NCBI GenBank assembly: GCA_021767525.1
Contig: JAASTF010000034.1
Location: 1-17,928 of the forward strand
Source: Paracoccaceae bacterium
Lineage (GTDB): Bacteria; Pseudomonadota; Alphaproteobacteria; Rhodobacterales; Rhodobacteraceae
Direction of reading: 5' to 3'
DNA length: 17,928 bases
The position numbers and the translations under genes were made by a program. Positions 1 through 6,501 of this stretch are shown here, one piece after another. The notes under the pieces are model-generated. The model saw only the letters and a program-made list of their open reading frames with translations. It did no database searches and was not told where the DNA came from. Every line of letters begins with the position of its first letter. Within the stretch, counting starts at the first letter, position 1.

Positions 1-3
1 AGC

Positions 4-52
4 GCGAGGGGGCAGACAGCCCCCTCGCCCCGGTCGCCGCCAGCGGCGGCGA
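4..52 (-). terminator. Two adjacent hairpins downstream of the SDR gene
   Basis: Two perfect stem-loops lie just past the SDR stop codon. The stem at 34-41/45-52 is 8 bp with a 3-nt loop. The stem at 4-13/19-28 is 10 bp (GCGAGGGGGC / GCCCCCTCGC) with a 5-nt loop. Neither is followed by a clear U-run on the minus strand, so this is a structured 3' end rather than a textbook intrinsic terminator. The position, directly after the last gene of the clpS-methyltransferase-SDR run, supports a role in ending or protecting that transcript. Confidence 0.45.
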
Positions 53-60
53 AACAGGGG

Positions 61-861
61 TCAGTGCGCGGGTGCGGCCACCGGATCCAGAAGGGTGCGG
101 CCGCCATCGACGGTCATGATCTGCCCGGTCATGAACCCCGAGCCGTCCGAGGCCAGGTAATGCACCGCCTCGGCCAGTTCGCGCGGGGCGGCGATACGGC
201 CCAGGGGTGTGTGATCCTCGATATCGCTGCGATAGTCGGAATGCTCTTTCAAAACGCCCTTCAGGCTGTTCGACATGACCGAGCCGAAGGCGACGGCATT
301 CACCCGAATCCGATACGGCGCCAGCGCCACGGCCAGGCTGCGCGTCATCTGGTCCAGCGCGGCGGTCGACACCGAATACGCCAGCAGCTGCGGGTTGGTG
401 CGCCGCGCCGCGATGGACGACAGGTTGACGATGGTGCCGGCGGTGCCCTCTTCCTGGCCCTCGGCCTGCTTGATCATGCGCTTGGCCACCAGCTGCGACA
501 ACCGCAGCGAGGTCAGCAGGTTCTGATCCAGCAGCGTGGTCATCGCGTCGTCATCGGGGTTCAGCGGGTCTGACGCGATCACCTGGCGCGAGCCGTTGAC
601 CAGGATATCCACCCGATCGAACGCGTCGATGGTGGCCGACAGCAGGTTCGCGATGGTCAGTTTCTGGCGCAGATCGCCGGCGAAATAGCGCATGTTCGTG
701 CCGTCGGTTTCGTCGCCGATTTCTTTCTTCAGTCTCTTTTCGTCCATGTCGGCGAACACGACATTGGCGCCCTTGTCGGCAAAGTGGCGGCCGATGGCCA
801 GGCCGATGCCGGTGGCTGCGCCCGTGACGATGGCGGTCTTGCCTGCGATGGAAAAGGACAT
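61..861 (-). CDS. SDR-family oxidoreductase with a degenerate catalytic motif
   Basis: This is a classical-length (266 aa) short-chain dehydrogenase/reductase, expected to be a cytosolic NAD(P)-dependent oxidoreductase of unknown substrate. Numbering here runs from an in-frame TTG two codons before the ATG. The Rossmann motif TGAATGIG is near residues 15-22, Asp40 follows beta-2, an Asn is at 116 in the helix alpha-4 region, and the catalytic Ser is at 150/151 (NLSS). The C-terminal TGQIMTVDGG is typical. The active-site Tyr164 is present, but YxxxK reads YSVST, so Thr168 replaces the catalytic Lys; NNAG is also changed (VNGS). The start at 861 is chosen because AGGAGG sits 8 nt upstream (870-875). 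It lies 25 nt after the methyltransferase gene and is probably cotranscribed with it. It could be a weak enzyme, a binding protein or a specialised SDR. Confidence 0.85.
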   Translation of the reverse strand: MSFSIAGKTAIVTGAATGIGLAIGRHFADKGANVVFADMDEKRLKKEIGDETDGTNMRYFAGDLRQKLTIANLLSATIDAFDRVDILVNGSRQVIASDPLNPDDDAMTTLLDQNLLTSLRLSQLVAKRMIKQAEGQEEGTAGTIVNLSSIAARRTNPQLLAYSVSTAALDQMTRSLAVALAPYRIRVNAVAFGSVMSNSLKGVLKEHSDYRSDIEDHTPLGRIAAPRELAEAVHYLASDGSGFMTGQIMTVDGGRTLLDPVAAPAH

Positions 862-869
862 CTGCAACG

Positions 870-875
870 CCTCCT
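870..875 (-). promoter_or_regulatory. Strong ribosome binding site that sets the SDR start
   Basis: AGGAGG on the minus strand, 8 nt before the ATG at 861. It favours that ATG over the in-frame TTG at 867. Confidence 0.75.
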
Positions 876-886
876 GATTCTGGCGG

Positions 887-1897
887 TCAGCCTACACGAT
901 GCCGGCCCTTGTGGCGCGCCGGGCGTTGCGCCGCAAGCAGCTTGAACCGATTGTCGCCGGCGATTTCATCGACCTGGGCGAAATGCGCCTGCACCGTCGC
1001 CTCGTAGGGCAGGTGCCGGTTGGCCACCAGCCACAGCTTGCCATGCGGCGCCAGGCACGCCGCCGCCGCCGCGACAAAGGCTTGGCCCAGCGCGGGGTCT
1101 GCGGCTCGGCCTGTGTGAAAGGGCGGGTTCATCACCACCGCATCCAAGGCCTTTTCCGGGCGCCACCTTGTGGCATCGGCCCAGTGGAACTGCGCGCGCG
1201 GGTCGGTGACGTTCTGCCGCGCGCATGTCAGCGCCGCGTGATCGTTTTCGACCAGGTGCAGCTCGGCCACGTCGGCGCGCTCCAGCACCGCGCGGGCAAG
1301 ATAGCCCCAGCCGGCGCCCAGGTCGGCCACCGTCTTGCCCAGCGTCTTGGGCAGGTGTTGGGCCAACAGGCGCGAGGCCGGGTCGATGCCATCGGCGGAA
1401 AAGACACCCGGCAGGGTCACGAACCCGCCCTCGATCTGCTGCGGCGCGTCGGGCAGCGCCCAGTCGACGAAATCGGCGGCATCGCCGGTCAGAACGAACA
1501 GCTTGCCATGCGCCTTGGCGATCACCTCGGCCACCTGCCCGCGCTTGCGGCAATCTTTCAGGATACTGTCGACACCATCGGTTTTCTGCCCGTCCACCAC
1601 AACCGCGCCCTGCGCAATGCCAACCGCCTGTGCGATCAGCCCCCGGGCCAGCGCCTTGGTGCGCGGCAGCGCCACCAGCACCTGCGCCGCCGCCCCGGGC
1701 GCATCGACGGCAACGCGCAGACCGGCCCGGTCAAAGGCTTCGTGATCGGTTTTCAAAGACGAGACGCGCAGCACCCATTCCCGGGGCAAATCGCGCAGGT
1801 CGGTAGCGTCGATCGCGCCCATAACGACGATATCGCCGCCGTCACCGGGCGCAAAAAGGCCCGCATCGCGGGCCAGGCTCAATCGGGCGTGTGACAC
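887..1897 (-). CDS. Class I SAM-dependent methyltransferase, RsmC/RlmG-like
   Basis: A 336-aa protein close in length to RsmC/RlmG, which methylate guanine N2 in rRNA. The C-terminal half is a class I methyltransferase: SAM-binding motif I is ADLGAGWG at residues 191-198, an acidic residue after beta-2 is in LVEND near 216-219, and the catalytic NPPF is at 257-260, the signature of N-methylation of an amino group in a base. The N-terminal half (about 1-160) resembles the degenerate MTS-like half of RsmC. The likely role is rRNA m2G methylation in the cytoplasm; which base is modified cannot be read from the sequence. The start is GTG at 1897, 6 nt after the clpS stop, so translation is probably coupled to clpS. 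RlmG or another small-domain methyltransferase is the main alternative. Confidence 0.82.
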   Translation of the reverse strand: MSHARLSLARDAGLFAPGDGGDIVVMGAIDATDLRDLPREWVLRVSSLKTDHEAFDRAGLRVAVDAPGAAAQVLVALPRTKALARGLIAQAVGIAQGAVVVDGQKTDGVDSILKDCRKRGQVAEVIAKAHGKLFVLTGDAADFVDWALPDAPQQIEGGFVTLPGVFSADGIDPASRLLAQHLPKTLGKTVADLGAGWGYLARAVLERADVAELHLVENDHAALTCARQNVTDPRAQFHWADATRWRPEKALDAVVMNPPFHTGRAADPALGQAFVAAAAACLAPHGKLWLVANRHLPYEATVQAHFAQVDEIAGDNRFKLLAAQRPARHKGRHRVG

Positions 1898-1903
1898 CGG
1901 GGA

Positions 1904-2221
1904 CTATTCCCGCTCCATCGTGCATTGCAGCGGATGCTGATGCTGACGGGCGAAATCCATCACCTGCGTGACCTTGGTTTCGGCAATCTCGTGGCTGAAC
2001 ACGCCAACCACGGCCAGCCCCTTCTTGTGCACGGTCAGCATGATTTCGAACGCTTGCGCGTGATTCATGCCAAAGAAGCGTTCCAGCACATGCACGACGA
2101 ATTCCATCGGGGTGTAATCGTCGTTCAGCAGAAGAACCTTGTACAGCGGCGGGCGTTGGGTCTTGGGCCGCGTCTTGACGACAACATCGGCTTCGCCGTC
2201 GCCGTCATTCTTGTCAGACAT
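1904..2221 (-). CDS. clpS: ATP-dependent Clp protease adaptor ClpS
   Basis: A 105-aa ClpS, the adaptor that binds ClpA and delivers N-degron substrates to ClpAP. The core is plain: YKVLLLNDDYTPMEFVVHVL near residues 27-46, including the NDDYTPMEFV substrate-pocket segment, then a helix with MLTVHKKG and VVGVFSHEIAETK, and a C-terminus rich in His/Gln. The 26-residue flexible N-terminal extension ahead of the core matches the usual length. ATG 2221 is chosen for that reason. An in-frame ATG at 2242 (7 codons upstream, with a GGAAAAG purine run before it) is a credible alternative. Reading further upstream would overlap the divergent HAD gene. It is the first gene of a minus-strand run with the methyltransferase and SDR genes. 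Confidence 0.95.
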   Translation of the reverse strand: MSDKNDGDGEADVVVKTRPKTQRPPLYKVLLLNDDYTPMEFVVHVLERFFGMNHAQAFEIMLTVHKKGLAVVGVFSHEIAETKVTQVMDFARQHQHPLQCTMERE

Positions 2222-2283
2222 GATTTCGGGCCAATAGGTCATCGCATCGCTTTTCCGGTATCTCGCGTTGGCCCTGCTATATA

Positions 2284-2296
2284 TCGTCTGAGACGA
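2284..2296. promoter_or_regulatory. 13-bp palindrome in the clpS/HAD divergent intergenic region
   Basis: TCGTCTGAGACGA is a perfect palindrome around one central base, in the short gap between two divergent genes. It overlaps the edge of the AT-rich tract TATATAT (about 2279-2284), which could serve as a -10 region in either direction. A shared operator or promoter element is plausible; no known regulator matches by eye. Confidence 0.3.
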
Positions 2297-2315
2297 ATTA
2301 GAAAAGGGTTGACCC

Positions 2316-2322
2316 GGAAAGG
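2316..2322 (+). promoter_or_regulatory. Ribosome binding site supporting a TTG start
   Basis: GGAAAGG ends 8 nt before the TTG at 2331. An in-frame stop (TGA, 2310-2312) lies just upstream, and no other start codon falls between the two. Confidence 0.7.
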
Positions 2323-2330
2323 TATGCCGA

Positions 2331-3032
2331 TTGTCCCGGATTCTGACCACGATTGCCTTCGATGCGGACGACACGTTGTGGCATAACGAGCGGTTCTTCA
2401 AACTGACCCAGGCGCATTTCCAGGATCTGCTGGCCGATTACGCCGACCCCGACCACCTAGCCGAGCGTCTGCTCGAGGCCGAAAAGCGCAATATCGGGCA
2501 GTATGGATTCGGCATCAAAGGCTTTGTCCTGTCGATGATCGAAACCGCCATCGACGTGACCGAGGATCGCGTGCCCGCCCGCGTGATCCGGTCGCTGATC
2601 GAGGCTGGGCAAGACATGCTGCGCCACCCGATCGAGCTTTTGCCCCACGCCGCCGAGGCGGTGGCCGCGGTTGCCGAAACCCATACCGTTCTGCTGGTCA
2701 CCAAGGGCGACCTGCTGGACCAGGAGCGCAAGCTGGCGCAATCGGGCCTGGGCGAGATGTTCGACGGAGTCGAGATCGTCAGCGCCAAGACCACGCCGAT
2801 CTATGCCGAGATTTTCGCGCGTCATGGCGACGGCGCCGAACGCGCGATGATGATCGGCAACTCGATGAAATCCGACGTGGTGCCCGTGGTGCAGGCGGGC
2901 GGCTGGGGCGTTTACGTGCCCCACGGCCTGACATGGGAGATCGAGCACGCCGCCCCGCCGACAGGAGCCGCGCGCTATCGTGAACTTTCCGATCTGGGCG
3001 CTGTGCCGGCCCTGGTTGCCGAGATCGGATAG
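2331..3032 (+). CDS. HAD-superfamily hydrolase
   Basis: A 233-aa haloacid dehalogenase-like hydrolase, probably a small-molecule phosphatase acting in the cytosol through an aspartyl-phosphate intermediate. Motif I is FDADDT at residues 10-15 (nucleophile Asp11, acid/base Asp13), motif II is the Thr of LLVTKGD (Thr124), motif III is Lys153 in SAKT, and motif IV is GNSMKSD at 176-182. The helical stretch between motifs I and II (about 20-105) is a C1-type cap. Translation must start at TTG 2331, since an in-frame stop is at 2310 and a good Shine-Dalgarno precedes the TTG. It diverges from clpS across about 110 bp. The natural substrate is unknown. Confidence 0.9.
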   Translation: MSRILTTIAFDADDTLWHNERFFKLTQAHFQDLLADYADPDHLAERLLEAEKRNIGQYGFGIKGFVLSMIETAIDVTEDRVPARVIRSLIEAGQDMLRHPIELLPHAAEAVAAVAETHTVLLVTKGDLLDQERKLAQSGLGEMFDGVEIVSAKTTPIYAEIFARHGDGAERAMMIGNSMKSDVVPVVQAGGWGVYVPHGLTWEIEHAAPPTGAARYRELSDLGAVPALVAEIG

Positions 3033-3033
3033 C

Positions 3034-3055
3034 CTGCCACATTCCTGCCACATTC
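3034..3055. repeat. Tandem 11-bp direct repeat
   Basis: CTGCCACATTC occurs twice with no spacer directly after the HAD stop codon. It is immediately followed by the long hairpin at 3061-3091. Confidence 0.7.
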
Positions 3056-3060
3056 GACAG

Positions 3061-3091
3061 TGTTGGGGGTCGGGCCGCCCAACCCCCAACA
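3061..3091 (+). terminator. Hairpin after the HAD gene
   Basis: A perfect 10-bp stem, TGTTGGGGGT paired with ACCCCCAACA, with an 11-nt G/C-rich loop. No U-tract follows, so termination efficiency is uncertain. The place and the strong stem fit a 3' end for the HAD transcript, separating it from the carboxypeptidase promoter downstream. Confidence 0.5.
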
Positions 3092-3142
3092 TGTGCCACC
3101 AGCTACGGGCCGCCATCGCAAAAACAGACGTAAAATGAATAC

Positions 3143-3171
3143 TTTAAACGGTAAAAGCGCTGTGATATGAT
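3143..3171 (+). promoter_or_regulatory. Sigma70-like promoter for the D-Ala-D-Ala carboxypeptidase gene
   Basis: A -35-like TTTAAA (3143-3148) and a -10-like TATGAT (3166-3171) are separated by exactly 17 nt in an unusually AT-rich patch. The initiation site would fall near 3178, giving a leader of about 50 nt before the GTG start. Confidence 0.55.
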
Positions 3172-3229
3172 GTGAGAAACAAATCAAAAGCCAGACCGAA
3201 AAATCGGCGGCATCGAGGCAGAGAAGGCA

Positions 3230-4693
3230 GTGATCGTGAAGGATCGGCAGTGGACGCCGGGCCGGAAGGCCCTGTATTTTATCGCAATAATCTGGATGCT
3301 GGTGGTGGTGCCGCTTTCGGCCGTGGCTGCGCCATATGCAGCGATGGTGATCGACGCCCGCACCGGCGAGGTTTTGCATTCCCGAAACGCCGACACGCGG
3401 CTGCATCCGGCCTCTTTGACCAAGATGATGACGCTTTACATCGCGTTCGAGGCGGTCGAGCGTGGCGAAATCAGCCTGGACACGATGGTAACCGTGTCGC
3501 GCAATGCGGCGGCTGAGCCGCCCAGCAAGCTGGGCCTGAAGGCGGGGCAGAAAATCAAACTGCGCTACCTGATCCGCGCGGCCGCCGTGAAATCGGCCAA
3601 CGATGCCGCCACCGCCATCGGCGAGGCGATCGAAGGCTCCGAAGCGGCCTTTGCCCGCCGGATGAACCGCACCGCCAAGGCGTTGGGAATGACGCGCACC
3701 ACCTTCAAGAACATGCATGGCTTAACCGAGTCGGGCCACCTGTCGACCGCGCGCGACATGACCACGCTGGGCCGGCACGTGCTGTATGACTATCCGCAGT
3801 ATTACAACCTGTTCTCGCGCCGCTCGACTCATGCAGGCGTGCGCGAGGTGGCGAACACCAACAGGCGTCTTCTGGCTGCCTACAAGGGCGCCGACGGGAT
3901 CAAGACGGGCTATACCCGCGCGGCCGGTTTCAACCTTGTCGCCTCGGCCGAGCGCGGCAACGAGCGCATCATCGCCACCGTGTTCGGCGGGCGTTCGACC
4001 GCGTGGCGCAATGCCCGCGTGGCCGAGCTGCTGGATATGGGATTCCAGCGCGCGCCCAGCCGCGTGGCGCTGCGCAAACCCGATGCGCCCAATTATGCTA
4101 ATGTGCCGCGCAGCGCGGGCAAGACGATCCGCGTGCTGACGGCAGTGCGCAAATCCTTGCGGCCCAAGTTGCGCCCGGGCCAGGCCGAAGACCCGGCGCC
4201 GCTGATCGCAGAAATGCAGGACGACATCCAGGAAGCGCTGAAAGAGGCACAGACCGCCGCGGCCCCTGCCCCGGTTGATGTCGCTGTCACCCCAGACGCC
4301 GACGCGCCCGAAAAGCTGGAAACCGTGGCCCTGACAACCGCGGCGCCCACGGCCAGCATCACACCGCGCGTCCGGCCCAGAACCATTGCAAAACAGGCCC
4401 TTGCCGACGCCGAGCAACCCGAGGTCGTGACCCGCGTTTCAACATCGGGCGGGCGGCATTGGGGTATCAATGTCGGGCGCTTCGGCAGCCGCTACCAGGC
4501 CGAAAAGGTGTTGCTGAAAACCGCGCTGATCGAGATGGATACGCTGGATGGCAGCCTGCGCAAAGTGGTCAAGCGCAGCAGCGGGTTCGACGCCAATTTC
4601 CTTGGTATGACCCGCGAAACCGCCGACCTGGCTTGCCGTCGTTTGCAGGCCCGGCAGGTGACCTGCTTCATGGTCGGCCCGCCCCCCAGTTAA
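3230..4693 (+). CDS. D-alanyl-D-alanine carboxypeptidase (PBP5/6 type) with C-terminal SPOR domain
   Basis: A 487-aa serine-type carboxypeptidase that trims the terminal D-Ala of peptidoglycan stem peptides in the periplasm. Hydrophobic residues 13-34 form a signal peptide or anchor, with a possible cleavage after AVAA. The peptidase S11 domain (about 36-270) has all three penicillin-binding motifs: SLTK at 62-65 (nucleophile Ser62), SAN at 122-124, and KTG at 225-227. An Ala/Pro-rich linker (about 300-400) leads to a SPOR domain (about 405-484), which binds denuded glycan and would target the enzyme to the division septum. The start is GTG. GTG 3236 is better spaced (8 nt) from GAGAAGG at 3221-3227, so the true N-terminus may be two residues shorter. 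It has its own promoter and terminator. Confidence 0.93.
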   Translation: MIVKDRQWTPGRKALYFIAIIWMLVVVPLSAVAAPYAAMVIDARTGEVLHSRNADTRLHPASLTKMMTLYIAFEAVERGEISLDTMVTVSRNAAAEPPSKLGLKAGQKIKLRYLIRAAAVKSANDAATAIGEAIEGSEAAFARRMNRTAKALGMTRTTFKNMHGLTESGHLSTARDMTTLGRHVLYDYPQYYNLFSRRSTHAGVREVANTNRRLLAAYKGADGIKTGYTRAAGFNLVASAERGNERIIATVFGGRSTAWRNARVAELLDMGFQRAPSRVALRKPDAPNYANVPRSAGKTIRVLTAVRKSLRPKLRPGQAEDPAPLIAEMQDDIQEALKEAQTAAAPAPVDVAVTPDADAPEKLETVALTTAAPTASITPRVRPRTIAKQALADAEQPEVVTRVSTSGGRHWGINVGRFGSRYQAEKVLLKTALIEMDTLDGSLRKVVKRSSGFDANFLGMTRETADLACRRLQARQVTCFMVGPPPS

Positions 4694-4730
4694 GGCATCG
4701 GTATATTTGGTTGCCCACTAAACATACCTG

Positions 4731-4770
4731 AACCGCGCGGTTCGTCCCTTGAACCGCGCGGTTTCTTTTT
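4731..4770 (+). terminator. Rho-independent terminator
   Basis: Two identical copies of the self-complementary 12-mer AACCGCGCGGTT (4731-4742 and 4752-4763) can pair into a 12-bp stem with a 9-nt loop. A T-rich run (TTTCTTTTT, 4762-4770) follows. It ends transcription of the carboxypeptidase gene. Because each arm is itself a palindrome, the hairpin has alternative folds. The GMC gene ends just beyond it on the other strand. Confidence 0.88.
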
Positions 4771-4796
4771 CGGGCGCCGCCGTCTCTGTCGCGCGA

Positions 4797-6410
4797 TCAT
4801 GCCCCGGCGCAGTCGCGCAAGATCCAGTCGGCGGCGCGATCCGCGATCATCATCGTCGGCGCATTGGTGTTGCCCGACACCAGCGCCGGCATGACCGAGC
4901 AATCGGCGACGCGCAGCCCCTCGATGCCGTAGACGCGCAATTCCGGATCGACCACCGCTGTTTCGGTGGGGCCCATCCGGCAGGTGCCCGCCGGGTGAAA
5001 GATCGTGCGCGCCTGTTTGCGGATCGCATCGTCCAGCGTGTTCGACCCGATGGCCGTGGATAGGTCGGCGCCGGGCCAGACCTCGTCGCCCAGGATCTCG
5101 CGCAGCTCGGGCTGGTCAAGGATTTCGCGCGCCAGTCGGACGCCCCGTCGCAGCGTGTCCATGTCTTCGTCGCGGCCCAGCACGCACGAGCTGAATTTCG
5201 GGGCATCCGCGGGGTCGCGCGATGCCAGGCCCAGCCGCCCGCGCGAGGCCGGGCGCATCGTCATCGGGTGCACCTGCACCGCGTGGAAATCCAGCGGCGG
5301 CTGCCCGGGTGCGCCGGGCGCGAAGGGCGCCATGTTGTATTGCACATCGGGCCGGCCGTCGCCGTCGGTATCCACACAAGCCCCCGCCTGCAGCAGGTTC
5401 GATGTCAGCAGCCCGCGCCGGAACACGAAATAGTCGATGCCGTGACGCAGCGCGGCCAGCCCCTTGTCGGCGCCGTGCAACCCCTTGGCGCCGGTCAGGC
5501 GACGGGTGACGGGCGCGCCGACGTGATCCTGGTAATTGCGTCCCACCTCGTCCGCTTCGTGGATGATGTCGATGCCGTGGCGGGTCAGTTCGTCGCGCGG
5601 GCCGATGCCCGACAGCATCAGAAGCTTGGGGGTTTGAAAACTGCCGGCGGTCAGAACGATCTGACGCGCAGCGGCGATCCTGACGGGCTGGCCGGCGGCG
5701 TCATGGGCCTCGACCGCGACGGCGCGGCGGTTTTCGATCACCAGCCGCGCCACGCTGTGGCCGGTCAGCAGCCGCAGGTTTTCGCGCCCAAGCTGGGGCC
5801 GCAAAAAGCAATGGGCCGCCGATTGCCGTTGCCCGCCGCTGGCCGTGACCTGATACCACCCGGCGCCTTCTTGCCGGGCGCCGTTGAAATCGTCCGTGCG
5901 CGGCACACCGGCCGAAACCGTGGCGTCGATCAGGCGGGCGGCCACCGGGTGCGGTGCGGACGGCCCATCGACAACCAGCGGCCCATTTGTGCCGTGAAAC
6001 GCGTTGTCGAACTGGCGGTTCGCCTCTTGCCGCATGAAGACGGGCAGAACATCGCGGTAAGCCCAGCCGGTGCAGCCGTGCTCGGTTTCCCATTCGTCAT
6101 AATCGCGGGCCTGGCCGCGCATGTAGAGCATCCCGTTGACCGATGACCCACCGCCCAAGACCCGCCCTTGCGGCACCGGAAAGGGCAGCCCGCCCAGCGA
6201 CGGGTCCGGGTCAGAGATCACCGCCTCGGCATCCTGGCTTTGCAGCGCCTTGAAAAACGTCGCGGGGATATGAATCCAGCGATTGCTGTCGCTGCGGCCC
6301 CGTTCCAGCAGGGCCACGGTGCCGCCCGAGTCGGCCGCCAACCGGGCGGCGACAACACAGCCGGCAGAGCCGCCGCCGACGATGACATAGTCGAATTGCA
6401 GATGCTTCAT
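4797..6410 (-). CDS. GMC-family FAD-dependent alcohol dehydrogenase (choline dehydrogenase/AlkJ-like)
   Basis: A 537-aa glucose-methanol-choline oxidoreductase that uses FAD to oxidise an alcohol to an aldehyde. The FAD-binding GGGSAG is at residues 12-17 with the ribose-binding Glu36. The GMC signature GRVLGGGSSVNGMLYMRG is at 82-99. The C-terminal active-site His is about residue 472 (HPAGTCRMG) and the paired Asn about 516 (GNTNAP). The start is ATG 6410, with AAAGGG 9 nt upstream (6420-6425); longer in-frame extensions look like non-coding reading. It is last in the TetR > sulfatase > GMC run, so a likely substrate is the alcohol freed by the sulfatase, making it more like AlkJ than choline dehydrogenase. 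That substrate is inferred only from context. Confidence 0.92.
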   Translation of the reverse strand: MKHLQFDYVIVGGGSAGCVVAARLAADSGGTVALLERGRSDSNRWIHIPATFFKALQSQDAEAVISDPDPSLGGLPFPVPQGRVLGGGSSVNGMLYMRGQARDYDEWETEHGCTGWAYRDVLPVFMRQEANRQFDNAFHGTNGPLVVDGPSAPHPVAARLIDATVSAGVPRTDDFNGARQEGAGWYQVTASGGQRQSAAHCFLRPQLGRENLRLLTGHSVARLVIENRRAVAVEAHDAAGQPVRIAAARQIVLTAGSFQTPKLLMLSGIGPRDELTRHGIDIIHEADEVGRNYQDHVGAPVTRRLTGAKGLHGADKGLAALRHGIDYFVFRRGLLTSNLLQAGACVDTDGDGRPDVQYNMAPFAPGAPGQPPLDFHAVQVHPMTMRPASRGRLGLASRDPADAPKFSSCVLGRDEDMDTLRRGVRLAREILDQPELREILGDEVWPGADLSTAIGSNTLDDAIRKQARTIFHPAGTCRMGPTETAVVDPELRVYGIEGLRVADCSVMPALVSGNTNAPTMMIADRAADWILRDCAGA

Positions 6411-6464
6411 ACGAGAGTGCCCTTTCAATGGCCGGCCCAGTCCAGCATGTGACGCGCCGCCCTG

Positions 6465-6500
6465 CGCGGCAAGCCGCGGCGCAGCATGGCGCCTTGCGCC
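6465..6500 (-). other. Structured intercistronic spacer between the sulfatase and GMC genes
   Basis: The 91-nt gap holds two G/C-rich hairpins on the minus-strand transcript: GGCGCA/TGCGCC (arms 6495-6500 and 6478-6483) right after the sulfatase stop, then CGCGG/CCGCG around a CAAG-type loop (6465-6478). No U-tract follows, so read-through into the GMC gene is expected. They may tune the ratio of the two enzymes or protect the upstream mRNA end. Confidence 0.35.
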
Positions 6501-6501
6501 A

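Noticed and set aside
899..1894. A 331-codon open frame on the plus strand opposite the methyltransferase
   Set aside because: It mirrors the real gene nearly end to end, is Arg/Gln/His-rich, has no motif and no ribosome binding site.
2222..2401. A 60-residue N-terminal extension of ClpS
   Set aside because: It would run over the divergent HAD gene and promoter region. ClpS N-terminal arms are normally about 25-30 residues before the core.
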